A stretch of DNA of 6,075 nt from positions 1 to 6,075 of the forward strand of contig CALJIH010000125.1 in the NCBI GenBank assembly GCA_937974135.1, in the 5' to 3' direction. The notes below the pieces were generated by a model. That model worked only from the letters and a program-made list of their open reading frames with translations. It had not been told where the DNA came from and made no database searches. A program made the translations under genes and the position numbers. The DNA is from an uncultured Cocleimonas sp. (lineage in GTDB: Bacteria; Pseudomonadota; Gammaproteobacteria; Thiotrichales; Thiotrichaceae). Positions 1 to 5,056 of this stretch are shown here, one piece after another (position 1 is the stretch's first letter; the number at the start of each line of letters is the position of its first letter).

Positions 1-707
1 GCATTTGGGTGCAAACCTTGGTGCCACCCGCGATTATGATGACGCTTTATTTTGTGATCTTCGGTAATTTAATTGGATCAAAAATTGGCGATATGGATGG
101 CTTTTCCTATATCGAATATATTGTTCCTGGTTTGATTATGATGTCAGTGATTACGAATTCGTATTCAAATGTTGTAGCAGCCTTTTTTAATGCGAAATTT
201 TATGGTCATGTGCAAGAGATGTTAATCTCTCCTGTCCCTAATCACATTATTTTAATGGGTTATATTGTGGGCGGTATGGCGCGTGGCATTCTGGTTGGCA
301 TTATCGTGACCTTGGTATCATTGTTTTTCTCAGATTTAAGCATTAAACACCCCTTGATCACTATCGGCATTCTGCTATTAACCTCGATGCTATTTTCAAT
401 CGCAGGTTTTATCAATGCGGTTTATGCGAAAAACTTTGATGACATCAGTATTGTACCCACGTTTATTTTAACCCCATTAACTTATTTAGGCGGCGTGTTC
501 TATTCGATTAATATGCTTTCAGGTTTTTGGCAAACCGTATCACTTGCAAACCCAGTTTTATATATGGTGAATGGTTTTCGTTACGGCATATTGGGTGAAT
601 CGGATATCAACCCTACAGTTAGTTTTATCCTCATCATAATCTTTACAGCTATTTTGTATACCATTGCTTATCAATTACTTAAACGTGGTATTGGTACTAG
701 AACCTAA
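1..707 (+). CDS. yadH: ABC-2 type transporter permease, YadH-like (5'-truncated by window edge)
   Basis: This is the membrane-spanning subunit of an ABC-2 family exporter, expected in the inner membrane with a separate YadG-type ATPase that is not in the window. The reading frame is open to the left edge, with the first full codon at base 3 (Ile-Trp-Val-Gln-Thr-Leu), and ends at TAA 705-707, giving 234 visible residues. E. coli YadH is about 256 residues, so about 20 N-terminal residues lie outside. The GTG at 9 is an internal valine rather than a start. About six hydrophobic segments are visible, and the stretch FDDISIVPTF-ILTPLTYLGG-VFYS is the typical ABC-2/YadH signature region before the last helices. 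From memory, the similarity to E. coli YadH runs along the whole length (for example GFSYIEYIVPGLIMMSVITN). The transported substrate is unknown. No clear intrinsic terminator follows the stop codon. Confidence 0.93.
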   Translation, partial: IWVQTLVPPAIMMTLYFVIFGNLIGSKIGDMDGFSYIEYIVPGLIMMSVITNSYSNVVAAFFNAKFYGHVQEMLISPVPNHIILMGYIVGGMARGILVGIIVTLVSLFFSDLSIKHPLITIGILLLTSMLFSIAGFINAVYAKNFDDISIVPTFILTPLTYLGGVFYSINMLSGFWQTVSLANPVLYMVNGFRYGILGESDINPTVSFILIIIFTAILYTIAYQLLKRGIGTRT

Positions 708-720
708 ATCAGTTTTTTAG

Positions 721-744
721 TAAAAAGACACCCCCCTACTTTTA
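721..744. repeat. Short dispersed repeat, copy 1
   Basis: This 24-bp sequence is identical to copy 2 at 2172-2195, and its inner 22 bp (722-743) match copy 3 at 2465-2486 with one change. It has an AAAAG arm, an 11-nt C-rich loop with six consecutive C, and a CTTTT arm, so it can fold as a weak 5-bp hairpin. It lies 14 bp after the permease stop codon. On the minus strand it reads as a G-rich core ending in GTGTCTTTTT. Confidence 0.85.
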
Positions 745-753
745 GCGAGCTTA

Positions 754-773
754 CCGTTTAGTTTTTCAAACGG
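754..773. repeat. Inverted repeat (6-bp stem, 8-nt loop)
   Basis: CCGTTT (754-759) and AAACGG (768-773) are perfect reverse complements around the loop AGTTTTTC. No T-run follows in either direction, so it is not a convincing intrinsic terminator for the upstream permease gene. It sits 10 bp after repeat copy 1 and may be part of the same element. Confidence 0.55.
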
Positions 774-790
774 ATAATTCGATTATACTA

Positions 791-831
791 AAGCTTAGGA
801 CTAGCTCGTCTGCAAGACGATACTAGAGCTT
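791..831. repeat. Large imperfect palindrome upstream of mnmC
   Basis: Three nested arm pairs are visible: AAGCT (791-795) with AGCTT (827-831), CTAG (801-804) with CTAG (823-826), and TCGTCT (806-811) with AGACGA (815-820) around a GCA loop. That makes 15 base pairs broken by a 5-nt bulge and a small internal loop. It is not followed by a T-run, so it resembles a REP-like palindrome more than a terminator. Its function is unknown. Confidence 0.6.
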
Positions 832-862
832 GGCGTAGTGTTATTGGATAAATTTCCAGTAT

Positions 863-868
863 TATAAT
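863..868 (+). promoter_or_regulatory. Candidate -10 box (TATAAT) for mnmC
   Basis: This is a perfect consensus -10 hexamer whose last base is 7 nt before the mnmC ATG at 876. A usual start point about 7 nt downstream would fall at 875-876, on the start codon itself. The -35 is weak: TTATTG at 841-846 with 16-bp spacing, or GTTATT at 840-845 with 17-bp spacing. No extended TG motif is seen. The region is AT-rich, so a chance match is possible. Confidence 0.5.
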
Positions 869-875
869 TTTCTAA

Positions 876-2156
876 ATGAAACGAAGAGAACAAAAAAATC
901 TCATACCCGCATGGTTTAGATACCCTAATTATCATTGGGGAACGAAACACGCTGTCATTATTGGTGCAGGTATTGCAGGCTGCCAGACTGCGTGGCATTT
1001 GGTTAAACAAGGCTGGCACGTAACATTAATCGAGCGTGAGAAAAAAATTGCGCAACAGGCTTCAGGTAATCCCGCAGGAATCATCTCACCCAAAATGACG
1101 GCGCAAGCCAGTAACGGTGAAGACTTCTACGTTGATTGTTTTGACTATGCGGTGCAACAACTATCCGATCTTAAAACTAGACACCATAAGCTCGATTGGC
1201 ATGCCTGTGGTTTATTACAACTTGCGCATAATGATCGAGAGGAACAACGTTGGGAGTCACTAAAACATCGAGAGTTCGCAGAATCATTTTTACAATGTAT
1301 TGATAAAAGCCAAGCGACCGAAGTAGCGGGTATTCCCATCGATTACAAAGCCAGCTATTTTCCACAAGCGGGTTGGATAAATCCTGTGAGCTTTTGTAAC
1401 GCATTATTGGCTGATTGTGGTGATGATTGCCAAGTTATTCTTGAAAGCGATGTGATCAATCTTGAGAAAGAGCAAAATAAATGGCAATTACTGGATAAAT
1501 ATAAGCAGACCATTGCATCAGCGGAAGTAGTTATTATTGCCTCAGGAAAGGATTTAAATACGTTTTCCCAAAGCAATCAACTCCCATCGATGCCTGTCAA
1601 AGGACAAACCACTTCAGTAGCCTCAAATGATTTTTCAAAACAATTAAAAACCACGATTGGACACGAAGGCTATCTCACACCTGCGTCTGATATCACATCA
1701 AAACTCACTTTTGGTGCGAGCTTTGATCGTAATATTAGCCAAGCGCATGTAGATAAAAACAAAGATAATGAAAATCTAGATCAATTACGAAAGTATCTAC
1801 CGCAACTTGCTGATTCATTTGAAAAAGTAAATAGTGCACATGTGGCGATTCGAATGACAACACCTGATCGTTTTCCCTATTTTGGAGGAATTGCAGATAA
1901 AGCATTTTTCACTAAAAACTATGCGGATTTACACCAAGGTAAGCAATTTAAAGACTATCCCAAGGCAAAATATATTGAGGGTTTATTTGTCTTAGCAGGG
2001 CTAGGGTCACGTGGACTAACAACTAGCGGCCTTTGTGCTAAGCATTTAGTAAACATTTTGGAAAGTAATGAACAGAATGAAGCTCAAAGTATTCTGCAAA
2101 ATTGTCATCCTGCTCGATTTATTATCAAAGATTTAAAACGTAACATTTATAGCTAG
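876..2156 (+). CDS. mnmC: FAD-dependent cmnm5(s2)U34 oxidoreductase, stand-alone MnmC C-terminal half
   Basis: The 426-residue protein matches the FAD-dependent half of MnmC, which oxidatively removes the carboxymethyl group from cmnm5(s2)U at tRNA wobble position 34 to give nm5(s2)U, in the cytoplasm. Visible motifs are the dinucleotide-binding GAGIAG (30-35) ending in acidic Glu53, the ASGNPAG motif (62-68), the late HEGYLTP stretch, the IRMTTPDRFPYFGG segment and GLGSRG (375-380) near the C-terminus, all in MnmC order. The E. coli enzyme is a fusion of about 668 residues with an N-terminal methyltransferase; that half is absent here. The first 25 or so residues (MKRREQ, then PAWF) resemble the E. 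coli inter-domain linker as I remember it, so an N-terminal domain may have been lost or moved. The start is forced by an in-frame TAA at 873-875, directly before the ATG, and by the lack of another start before the FAD motif. No Shine-Dalgarno sequence is seen. Repeat copies flank the gene. Confidence 0.88.
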   Translation: MKRREQKNLIPAWFRYPNYHWGTKHAVIIGAGIAGCQTAWHLVKQGWHVTLIEREKKIAQQASGNPAGIISPKMTAQASNGEDFYVDCFDYAVQQLSDLKTRHHKLDWHACGLLQLAHNDREEQRWESLKHREFAESFLQCIDKSQATEVAGIPIDYKASYFPQAGWINPVSFCNALLADCGDDCQVILESDVINLEKEQNKWQLLDKYKQTIASAEVVIIASGKDLNTFSQSNQLPSMPVKGQTTSVASNDFSKQLKTTIGHEGYLTPASDITSKLTFGASFDRNISQAHVDKNKDNENLDQLRKYLPQLADSFEKVNSAHVAIRMTTPDRFPYFGGIADKAFFTKNYADLHQGKQFKDYPKAKYIEGLFVLAGLGSRGLTTSGLCAKHLVNILESNEQNEAQSILQNCHPARFIIKDLKRNIYS

Positions 2157-2171
2157 GAATGTAATATTAGT

Positions 2172-2195
2172 TAAAAAGACACCCCCCTACTTTTA
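2172..2195. repeat. Short dispersed repeat, copy 2
   Basis: All 24 bases are identical to copy 1, including six consecutive C in the loop and the AAAAG/CTTTT arms. It begins 16 bp after the mnmC stop codon and ends 8 bp before the stop codon of the small minus-strand ORF. It is preceded by TTAGT, as is copy 1. It is a poor terminator candidate for either gene because the stem is short and entirely A-T apart from one G-C pair. Confidence 0.85.
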
Positions 2196-2203
2196 AGGCT
2201 TTA

Positions 2204-2401
2204 TCAGAGAAAATTGCTCTTAAAACGCACAAACAACAGCCCTAAACCGATTATTATCAAACTAAAACCAGCAAATAAATATTCATCTTTACTAATAATA
2301 AAGTCTGGATTATTTTTTTGTGTGAGCAAAATAACTAGCCCCATGACGATTGAAAATATGGGTAAAAATAGTGGCTTATATTTTTCAAGTAAGGATTTCA
2401 T
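2204..2401 (-). CDS. Possible small two-helix membrane protein (hypothetical)
   Basis: This 65-residue ORF starts at the ATG at 2401; a TTG three codons upstream (2410) is an alternative start. I do not recognise the family. The protein has a basic N-terminus (MKSLLEKYK), a hydrophobic helix at about 10-27, a short polar loop with charged residues (about 28-41), a second helix at about 42-58 and a basic tail (RFKSNFL). This is a coherent small inner-membrane protein pattern. No good Shine-Dalgarno sequence or promoter was found, and AT-rich DNA can yield hydrophobic ORFs by chance. An overlapping plus-strand ORF at 2214-2423 has no comparable organisation. It lies between repeat copies 2 and 3. 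Confidence 0.45.
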   Translation of the reverse strand: MKSLLEKYKPLFLPIFSIVMGLVILLTQKNNPDFIISKDEYLFAGFSLIIIGLGLLFVRFKSNFL

Positions 2402-2464
2402 AATTTGCAAGATAAAAATATAAGCTTATCAGAACAATCGCAGAATACTGGAATAAAACCAAAC

Positions 2465-2486
2465 AAAAAGACACCCCCCCACTTTT
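2465..2486. repeat. Short dispersed repeat, copy 3
   Basis: This 22-bp match to copies 1 and 2 has a single T-to-C change in the loop, which gives seven C in a row. The AAAAG and CTTTT arms are intact. Its orientation is the same as the other copies. Unlike them it is not preceded by TTAGT, so the conserved unit appears to be the 22-bp core. Confidence 0.8.
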
Positions 2487-2604
2487 GACTCATTTATACG
2501 ACTTCGCCTTAGCCTTCGGGTCATCTTTTTTCAAATGATGTTGTTTCGCTGTTGCACAGCTCCTTGGTTGTCTCGCTAACGTTCAGCTGACATTATTTAG
2601 CATT
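2487..2604. other. Non-coding interval with hairpin and direct repeats beside repeat copy 3
   Basis: No convincing gene is present: all frames carry stops or only short ORFs. It contains a hairpin GCTGT-TGC-ACAGC (2548-2560) and an imperfect 11-bp direct repeat, GTTGTTTCGCT (2540-2550) and GTTGTCTCGCT (2567-2577), starting 27 bp apart. A weaker CATC/GATG pairing lies at 2522-2540. It may be the body of a decayed repeat element ending in copy 3; this is inference. Confidence 0.4.
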
Positions 2605-2639
2605 AAAAAAGCATCAATAGACTAGTGTCTATTGATGCT
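2605..2639 (-). terminator. Rho-independent terminator of the degP-type gene
   Basis: Read on the minus strand, a 13-bp perfect stem is formed by AGCATCAATAGAC and GTCTATTGATGCT around a 4-nt loop, followed by six T (plus-strand A-run 2605-2610, whose last A is also the closing base of the stem). It lies about 80 bp past the protease stop codon. The plus strand lacks a T-run after the stem, so it acts mainly for leftward transcription. Confidence 0.88.
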
Positions 2640-2649
2640 CCCATCTCTT

Positions 2650-2725
2650 ATCTTAATTCAAGAATGGAGATTTGCGAACTTACTCTGAACACTCAGAGTT
2701 CATAACTAACAACTCGAATTAAGAT
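2650..2725. repeat. Nested inverted repeats at the 3' end of the protease gene
   Basis: The outer arms, ATCTTAATTC (2650-2659) and GAATTAAGAT (2716-2725), are perfect 10-bp reverse complements; the right arm overlaps the last codons and stop of the protease gene. Inside lies a 7-bp hairpin, ACTCTGA (2682-2688) and TCAGAGT (2693-2699), with loop ACAC. The structure would form in the 3' UTR before the terminator and might protect the transcript end. The role is inferred. Confidence 0.6.
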
Positions 2726-4212
2726 TTAAGATGTACTGCAACATAAATCGATTGATCGCCACGTTTCAGTAATATCGCTAATGGTTTATCTGCTTTCGCT
2801 TGTTGAATCGTTGCTTTTAACTTCGCAGGTGATTCGATACTTTTGCCACCTACCTGCAAGATGATATCGCCAGAGCGTAATCCAGCTTCTTCAGCGGCAC
2901 TGTTAGCCATGACCTTTTCGATCTTTACGCCTTCATTCTTATTAACGAAATCAGCTTTTTCCTCGTCGCTCAAACTCGACACCGCAACGCCTAATGAGCC
3001 TTTTTCTAATGCTGCGATCACTGGCTTATCATCTTTACCTTTGAGCTTTTCGACAGTCACATCGAGTACTTTATTGTTACCCGCTCTAACGATTGAAACC
3101 GCTACTTTTTTACCAATCGGTGTGTTACCTACAATCACTGGCAGCTCACTGGTTTCATTCACATCTTTTTTATCAAATTTAGTGATCACATCACCGGCTT
3201 GTAAACCCGCTTTATCCGCAGGACTAGATGGTGACACACTCGTGATTAATGTGCCTTTTGTGTTGGGTAAGCCTAATGATTCCGCTAAGCTTTTATCAAT
3301 ACCTTGAATACCTACACCTAACCATCCACGGCTCACTTTACCGTCAGTTCTTAGCTGCTCAGTAACGTTCTTAACGATATTACTCGGTATCGCAAAAGAG
3401 ACGCCCATATAACCGCCACTACGGCTGTATATTTGAGAATTTACGCCGATAACTTGCCCATCCAAATCAAATAATGGACCCCCAGAATTACCCGGGTTTA
3501 CGGCAGCATCTGTTTGGATAAAGGGAACATAGGTATCTTTAGGTAAACTCCGTGATAAAGCACTGACGATTCCCTGTGTGGCGGTATAATCCAAACCGAA
3601 TGGCGTACCCATCGCTACCACCCATTGGCCTACGTCTAACTTATCAGAATCGCCCAATTCAAGAAAAGGCAAACCGTTTGCTTCAACTTTCAATAATGCA
3701 ATATCGCTCAGTGTATCCACGCCAATGACTTTTGCTTTTAATTCTCGTTTGTCCTCAAAAGAAACCGTGACATCATCTGATTCATCAATGACGTGTGCGT
3801 TAGTTACCACGTATCCGTCTTTTGAGATAATAAAGCCCGAGCCATGTCCTTCACGCTTTCGGTTGCCAAAATCGTAGCCACGAGGTTGTTGTGGAAATCC
3901 CTTAAAGAACTCTTCCAGTCCTGGCGGCAAGTTCTTAAACTGATTGCCATTCCCCTTGAACCCTTGGCCTAATTTAGGTGCCGAATGCTTGGCACTAATG
4001 CCGACAACCGCACTGCGATTATTTTTAATCATGGTGGTTAAATCAGGAAGCGAACCGGCAATTCGTGCCGAGGTATTGACCGTTGCAGAGTCTGCAAATA
4101 ATGGTCCAGATGCAAATAATGTTGCTCCCATAACGCCAGCAACTAAGCCCGTTGCGATTGCTACTTTAGAACGTGTTAAAAAGTTTTTTGATGGTTTATC
4201 CGTTGATTTCAT
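2719..4212 (-). CDS. degP: Do-family periplasmic serine endopeptidase (DegP/MucD type)
   Basis: The 497-residue protein is an HtrA-family protease/chaperone that degrades or refolds damaged envelope proteins in the periplasm. The N-terminus is basic (to about residue 16), followed by a hydrophobic stretch of about 17-38 and a likely signal peptidase site after Ala40 (LFA-DSA). The trypsin-like domain carries the full catalytic triad: His140 (TNAHV), Asp170 (LSDIALLK) and Ser243 (GNSGGPL). PDZ1 spans about 295-385 and PDZ2 about 400-495, the normal two-PDZ layout and length. The moderate LA-loop region (about 80-120) and stretches such as VPFIQTDAAVNPGNSGGP and KVSRGWLGV look more like MucD/DegQ than E. 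coli DegP, so mucD or degQ would also be fair names. The start is supported by AAGGGA 6 nt upstream of the ATG. It is divergent from the two-component operon, with 124 bp between the start codons. A strong terminator follows. Confidence 0.95.
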   Translation of the reverse strand: MKSTDKPSKNFLTRSKVAIATGLVAGVMGATLFASGPLFADSATVNTSARIAGSLPDLTTMIKNNRSAVVGISAKHSAPKLGQGFKGNGNQFKNLPPGLEEFFKGFPQQPRGYDFGNRKREGHGSGFIISKDGYVVTNAHVIDESDDVTVSFEDKRELKAKVIGVDTLSDIALLKVEANGLPFLELGDSDKLDVGQWVVAMGTPFGLDYTATQGIVSALSRSLPKDTYVPFIQTDAAVNPGNSGGPLFDLDGQVIGVNSQIYSRSGGYMGVSFAIPSNIVKNVTEQLRTDGKVSRGWLGVGIQGIDKSLAESLGLPNTKGTLITSVSPSSPADKAGLQAGDVITKFDKKDVNETSELPVIVGNTPIGKKVAVSIVRAGNNKVLDVTVEKLKGKDDKPVIAALEKGSLGVAVSSLSDEEKADFVNKNEGVKIEKVMANSAAEEAGLRSGDIILQVGGKSIESPAKLKATIQQAKADKPLAILLKRGDQSIYVAVHLKS

Positions 4213-4218
4213 TTTGTT

Positions 4219-4224
4219 TCCCTT
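4219..4224 (-). promoter_or_regulatory. Ribosome binding site of the protease gene
   Basis: On the minus strand AAGGGA lies 6 nt before the ATG at 4212. It supports this start and contrasts with the regulator and mnmC genes, which show no Shine-Dalgarno sequence. Confidence 0.75.
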
Positions 4225-4265
4225 AAAAAATAATGATTACGAGGGTAAAATTACACCAATCAACC

Positions 4266-4294
4266 TTTACAATTGTTGACCATTTCATTAACAA
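4266..4294 (-). promoter_or_regulatory. Candidate sigma-70 promoter for the protease gene
   Basis: Minus-strand TTGTTA (plus 4289-4294) and TGTAAA (plus 4266-4271) are separated by exactly 17 bp. Each hexamer matches the consensus at 4 of 6 positions. The predicted leader is about 45 nt. I saw no sigma-E type GGAACTT/TCTGA pair in the intergenic region. AT-rich sequence makes chance matches common. Confidence 0.35.
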
Positions 4295-4304
4295 AATTTA
4301 ATGT
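4276..4304 (+). promoter_or_regulatory. Candidate promoter for the regulator-kinase operon
   Basis: TTGACC (4276-4281, 5 of 6 consensus) is followed after 17 bp by TAATGT (4299-4304, a weak -10). It overlaps the candidate divergent protease promoter almost completely, so the two could not be occupied by polymerase at the same time. The -35 is the better element; the -10 assignment is uncertain. Confidence 0.35.
4286..4303. promoter_or_regulatory. Candidate operator: CATTAA-N6-TTAATG dyad in the divergent promoters
   Basis: CATTAA (4286-4291) and TTAATG (4298-4303) form a perfect dyad with a 6-bp spacer. Read as a tandem motif it is ATTAA-N5-TTTAA (4287-4301) with a 10-bp period, the geometry of OmpR-family sites and close to the CTTAA-N5-CTTAA site described for PmrA/QseB regulators. 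It overlaps the spacer or edge of both candidate promoters. Binding by the adjacent regulator is inferred. Confidence 0.35.
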
Positions 4305-4313
4305 TTTATAGGC

Positions 4314-4329
4314 GCATACGATAGTATGC
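4314..4329 (+). repeat. Hairpin just upstream of the regulator start codon
   Basis: GCATAC (4314-4319) and GTATGC (4324-4329) form a perfect 6-bp stem with loop GATA, ending 7 nt before the ATG at 4337. It occupies the place where a Shine-Dalgarno sequence would be, and none is visible. It could be an operator in DNA or a structure in the mRNA leader affecting translation. Confidence 0.5.
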
Positions 4330-4336
4330 TTTTAGC

Positions 4337-5056
4337 ATGCAAATATTAATAATTGAAGACGATACACAAACTGCGCAGTTCATCCAGAAAGGTCTGCAAG
4401 AGAGCGGCTATGTGGTTGATCATAAAGCAGATGGTGAGTCTGGTTTACAGCAAGCAATGAGCGCAGAATACGATGCTTTGGTGATTGATAGAATGTTACC
4501 AAAGCTTGATGGTTTAGCCATTATTGAGCAATTACGTGGGCAAGGTTTTAATGTACCAATACTAATTTTAAGTGCACTAGGTGAAGTCGATCAACGCGTT
4601 GAAGGACTTAAAGCTGGTGGTGATGATTACCTAGTAAAGCCTTATTCTTTCAGTGAATTATTGGCTCGAATCCAATCTTTAATACGTCGTCATCAACCAC
4701 AGGAAAAGATTAATCAATTACAAGTCAGAGACCTCAAGATTGATTTGTTATCACGTCAAGTGACACGTGGAAACACAATGATAGAGCTGCAACCCAAAGA
4801 GTATATCTTGCTCGAATCATTGATGCGCAGTGCTGGAGAAGTAGTCACCCGAACCATGCTATTAGAAAAAGTCTGGGATTATAATTTTGACCCGCAAACC
4901 AACGTAATCGATGTTCATATCAGTCGAATTCGCGCAAAAATCGATAAAGATTTTGATGTTCCACTTTTAAAAACAGTCCGCGGTTCTGGTTATATTTTGC
5001 ACGACCCTGAGGCAGAAGAATCCGCGAAGACACCTAAAAAAGTTAGCGAAAAATAA
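4337..5056 (+). CDS. OmpR-family response regulator transcription factor
   Basis: The 239-residue cytoplasmic regulator is phosphorylated by the kinase encoded next to it and binds DNA. The receiver domain (1-about 115) has acidic Glu7-Asp8-Asp9, the phospho-acceptor Asp51 (VIDRMLP), the switch Ser79 (LILSA) and Lys101-Pro102 (YLVKPY). The winged-helix output domain (about 127-225) shows LQPKEYILLESLM, VVTRTMLLEKVWDYNF, the recognition-helix region TNVIDVHISRIRAKID and the wing TVRGSGYIL. The C-terminus carries a short charged tail (EAEESAKTPKKVSEK) beyond the usual end. MQILIIEDD is the canonical family start, although no Shine-Dalgarno sequence precedes it. An out-of-frame ATG lies at 4326. 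The next gene begins directly after its TAA, so the two form an operon. It is divergent from the protease gene, which suggests an envelope-stress role; the signal and the regulon cannot be read from sequence. Confidence 0.95.
   Translation: MQILIIEDDTQTAQFIQKGLQESGYVVDHKADGESGLQQAMSAEYDALVIDRMLPKLDGLAIIEQLRGQGFNVPILILSALGEVDQRVEGLKAGGDDYLVKPYSFSELLARIQSLIRRHQPQEKINQLQVRDLKIDLLSRQVTRGNTMIELQPKEYILLESLMRSAGEVVTRTMLLEKVWDYNFDPQTNVIDVHISRIRAKIDKDFDVPLLKTVRGSGYILHDPEAEESAKTPKKVSEK

Noticed and set aside
754..773. Hairpin as intrinsic terminator of the permease gene
   Set aside because: The stem is only 6 bp and the T-run lies in the loop, not after the stem.
708..875. Remnant of the MnmC methyltransferase domain upstream of mnmC
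   Set aside because: Only 168 bp are available, filled by a repeat and hairpins. The mnmC frame has stops at 873-875 and 849-851, and no frame read there resembles the methyltransferase.
801..1019. Minus-strand ORF over the mnmC start
   Set aside because: It overlaps the conserved FAD-binding region in antisense and the palindrome; no domain or start signal.
721..2195. mnmC as cargo of a composite transposon bounded by copies 1 and 2
   Set aside because: The copies are only 24 bp, no transposase is present and no target-site duplication is seen. mnmC also has composition similar to its neighbours, and a third copy lies outside the pair.
2214..2423. Plus-strand 69-residue ORF
   Set aside because: It is antisense to the better-organised small membrane ORF, with a patternless composition and no ribosome binding site.
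721..2486. The three C-rich repeats as a CRISPR array
   Set aside because: The copies are about 0.3 and 1.4 kb apart with genes between them; there are no regular spacers and no cas genes.
2843..3307. Plus-strand 154-residue ORF
   Set aside because: It lies wholly antisense to the PDZ region of the protease gene; its low-complexity Ser/Thr/Leu-rich composition is typical of a shadow ORF.
3944..4279. Plus-strand 111-residue ORF spanning the protease start and intergenic region
   Set aside because: It is antisense to the clear protease N-terminus and runs through the control region; no recognisable domain.
4213..4336. CpxR-type (GTAAA-N5-GTAAA) or sigma-E promoter in the divergent region
   Set aside because: Only one GTAAA with a distant GTAAT is found at the wrong spacing, and no GGAACTT/TCTGA pair is present.
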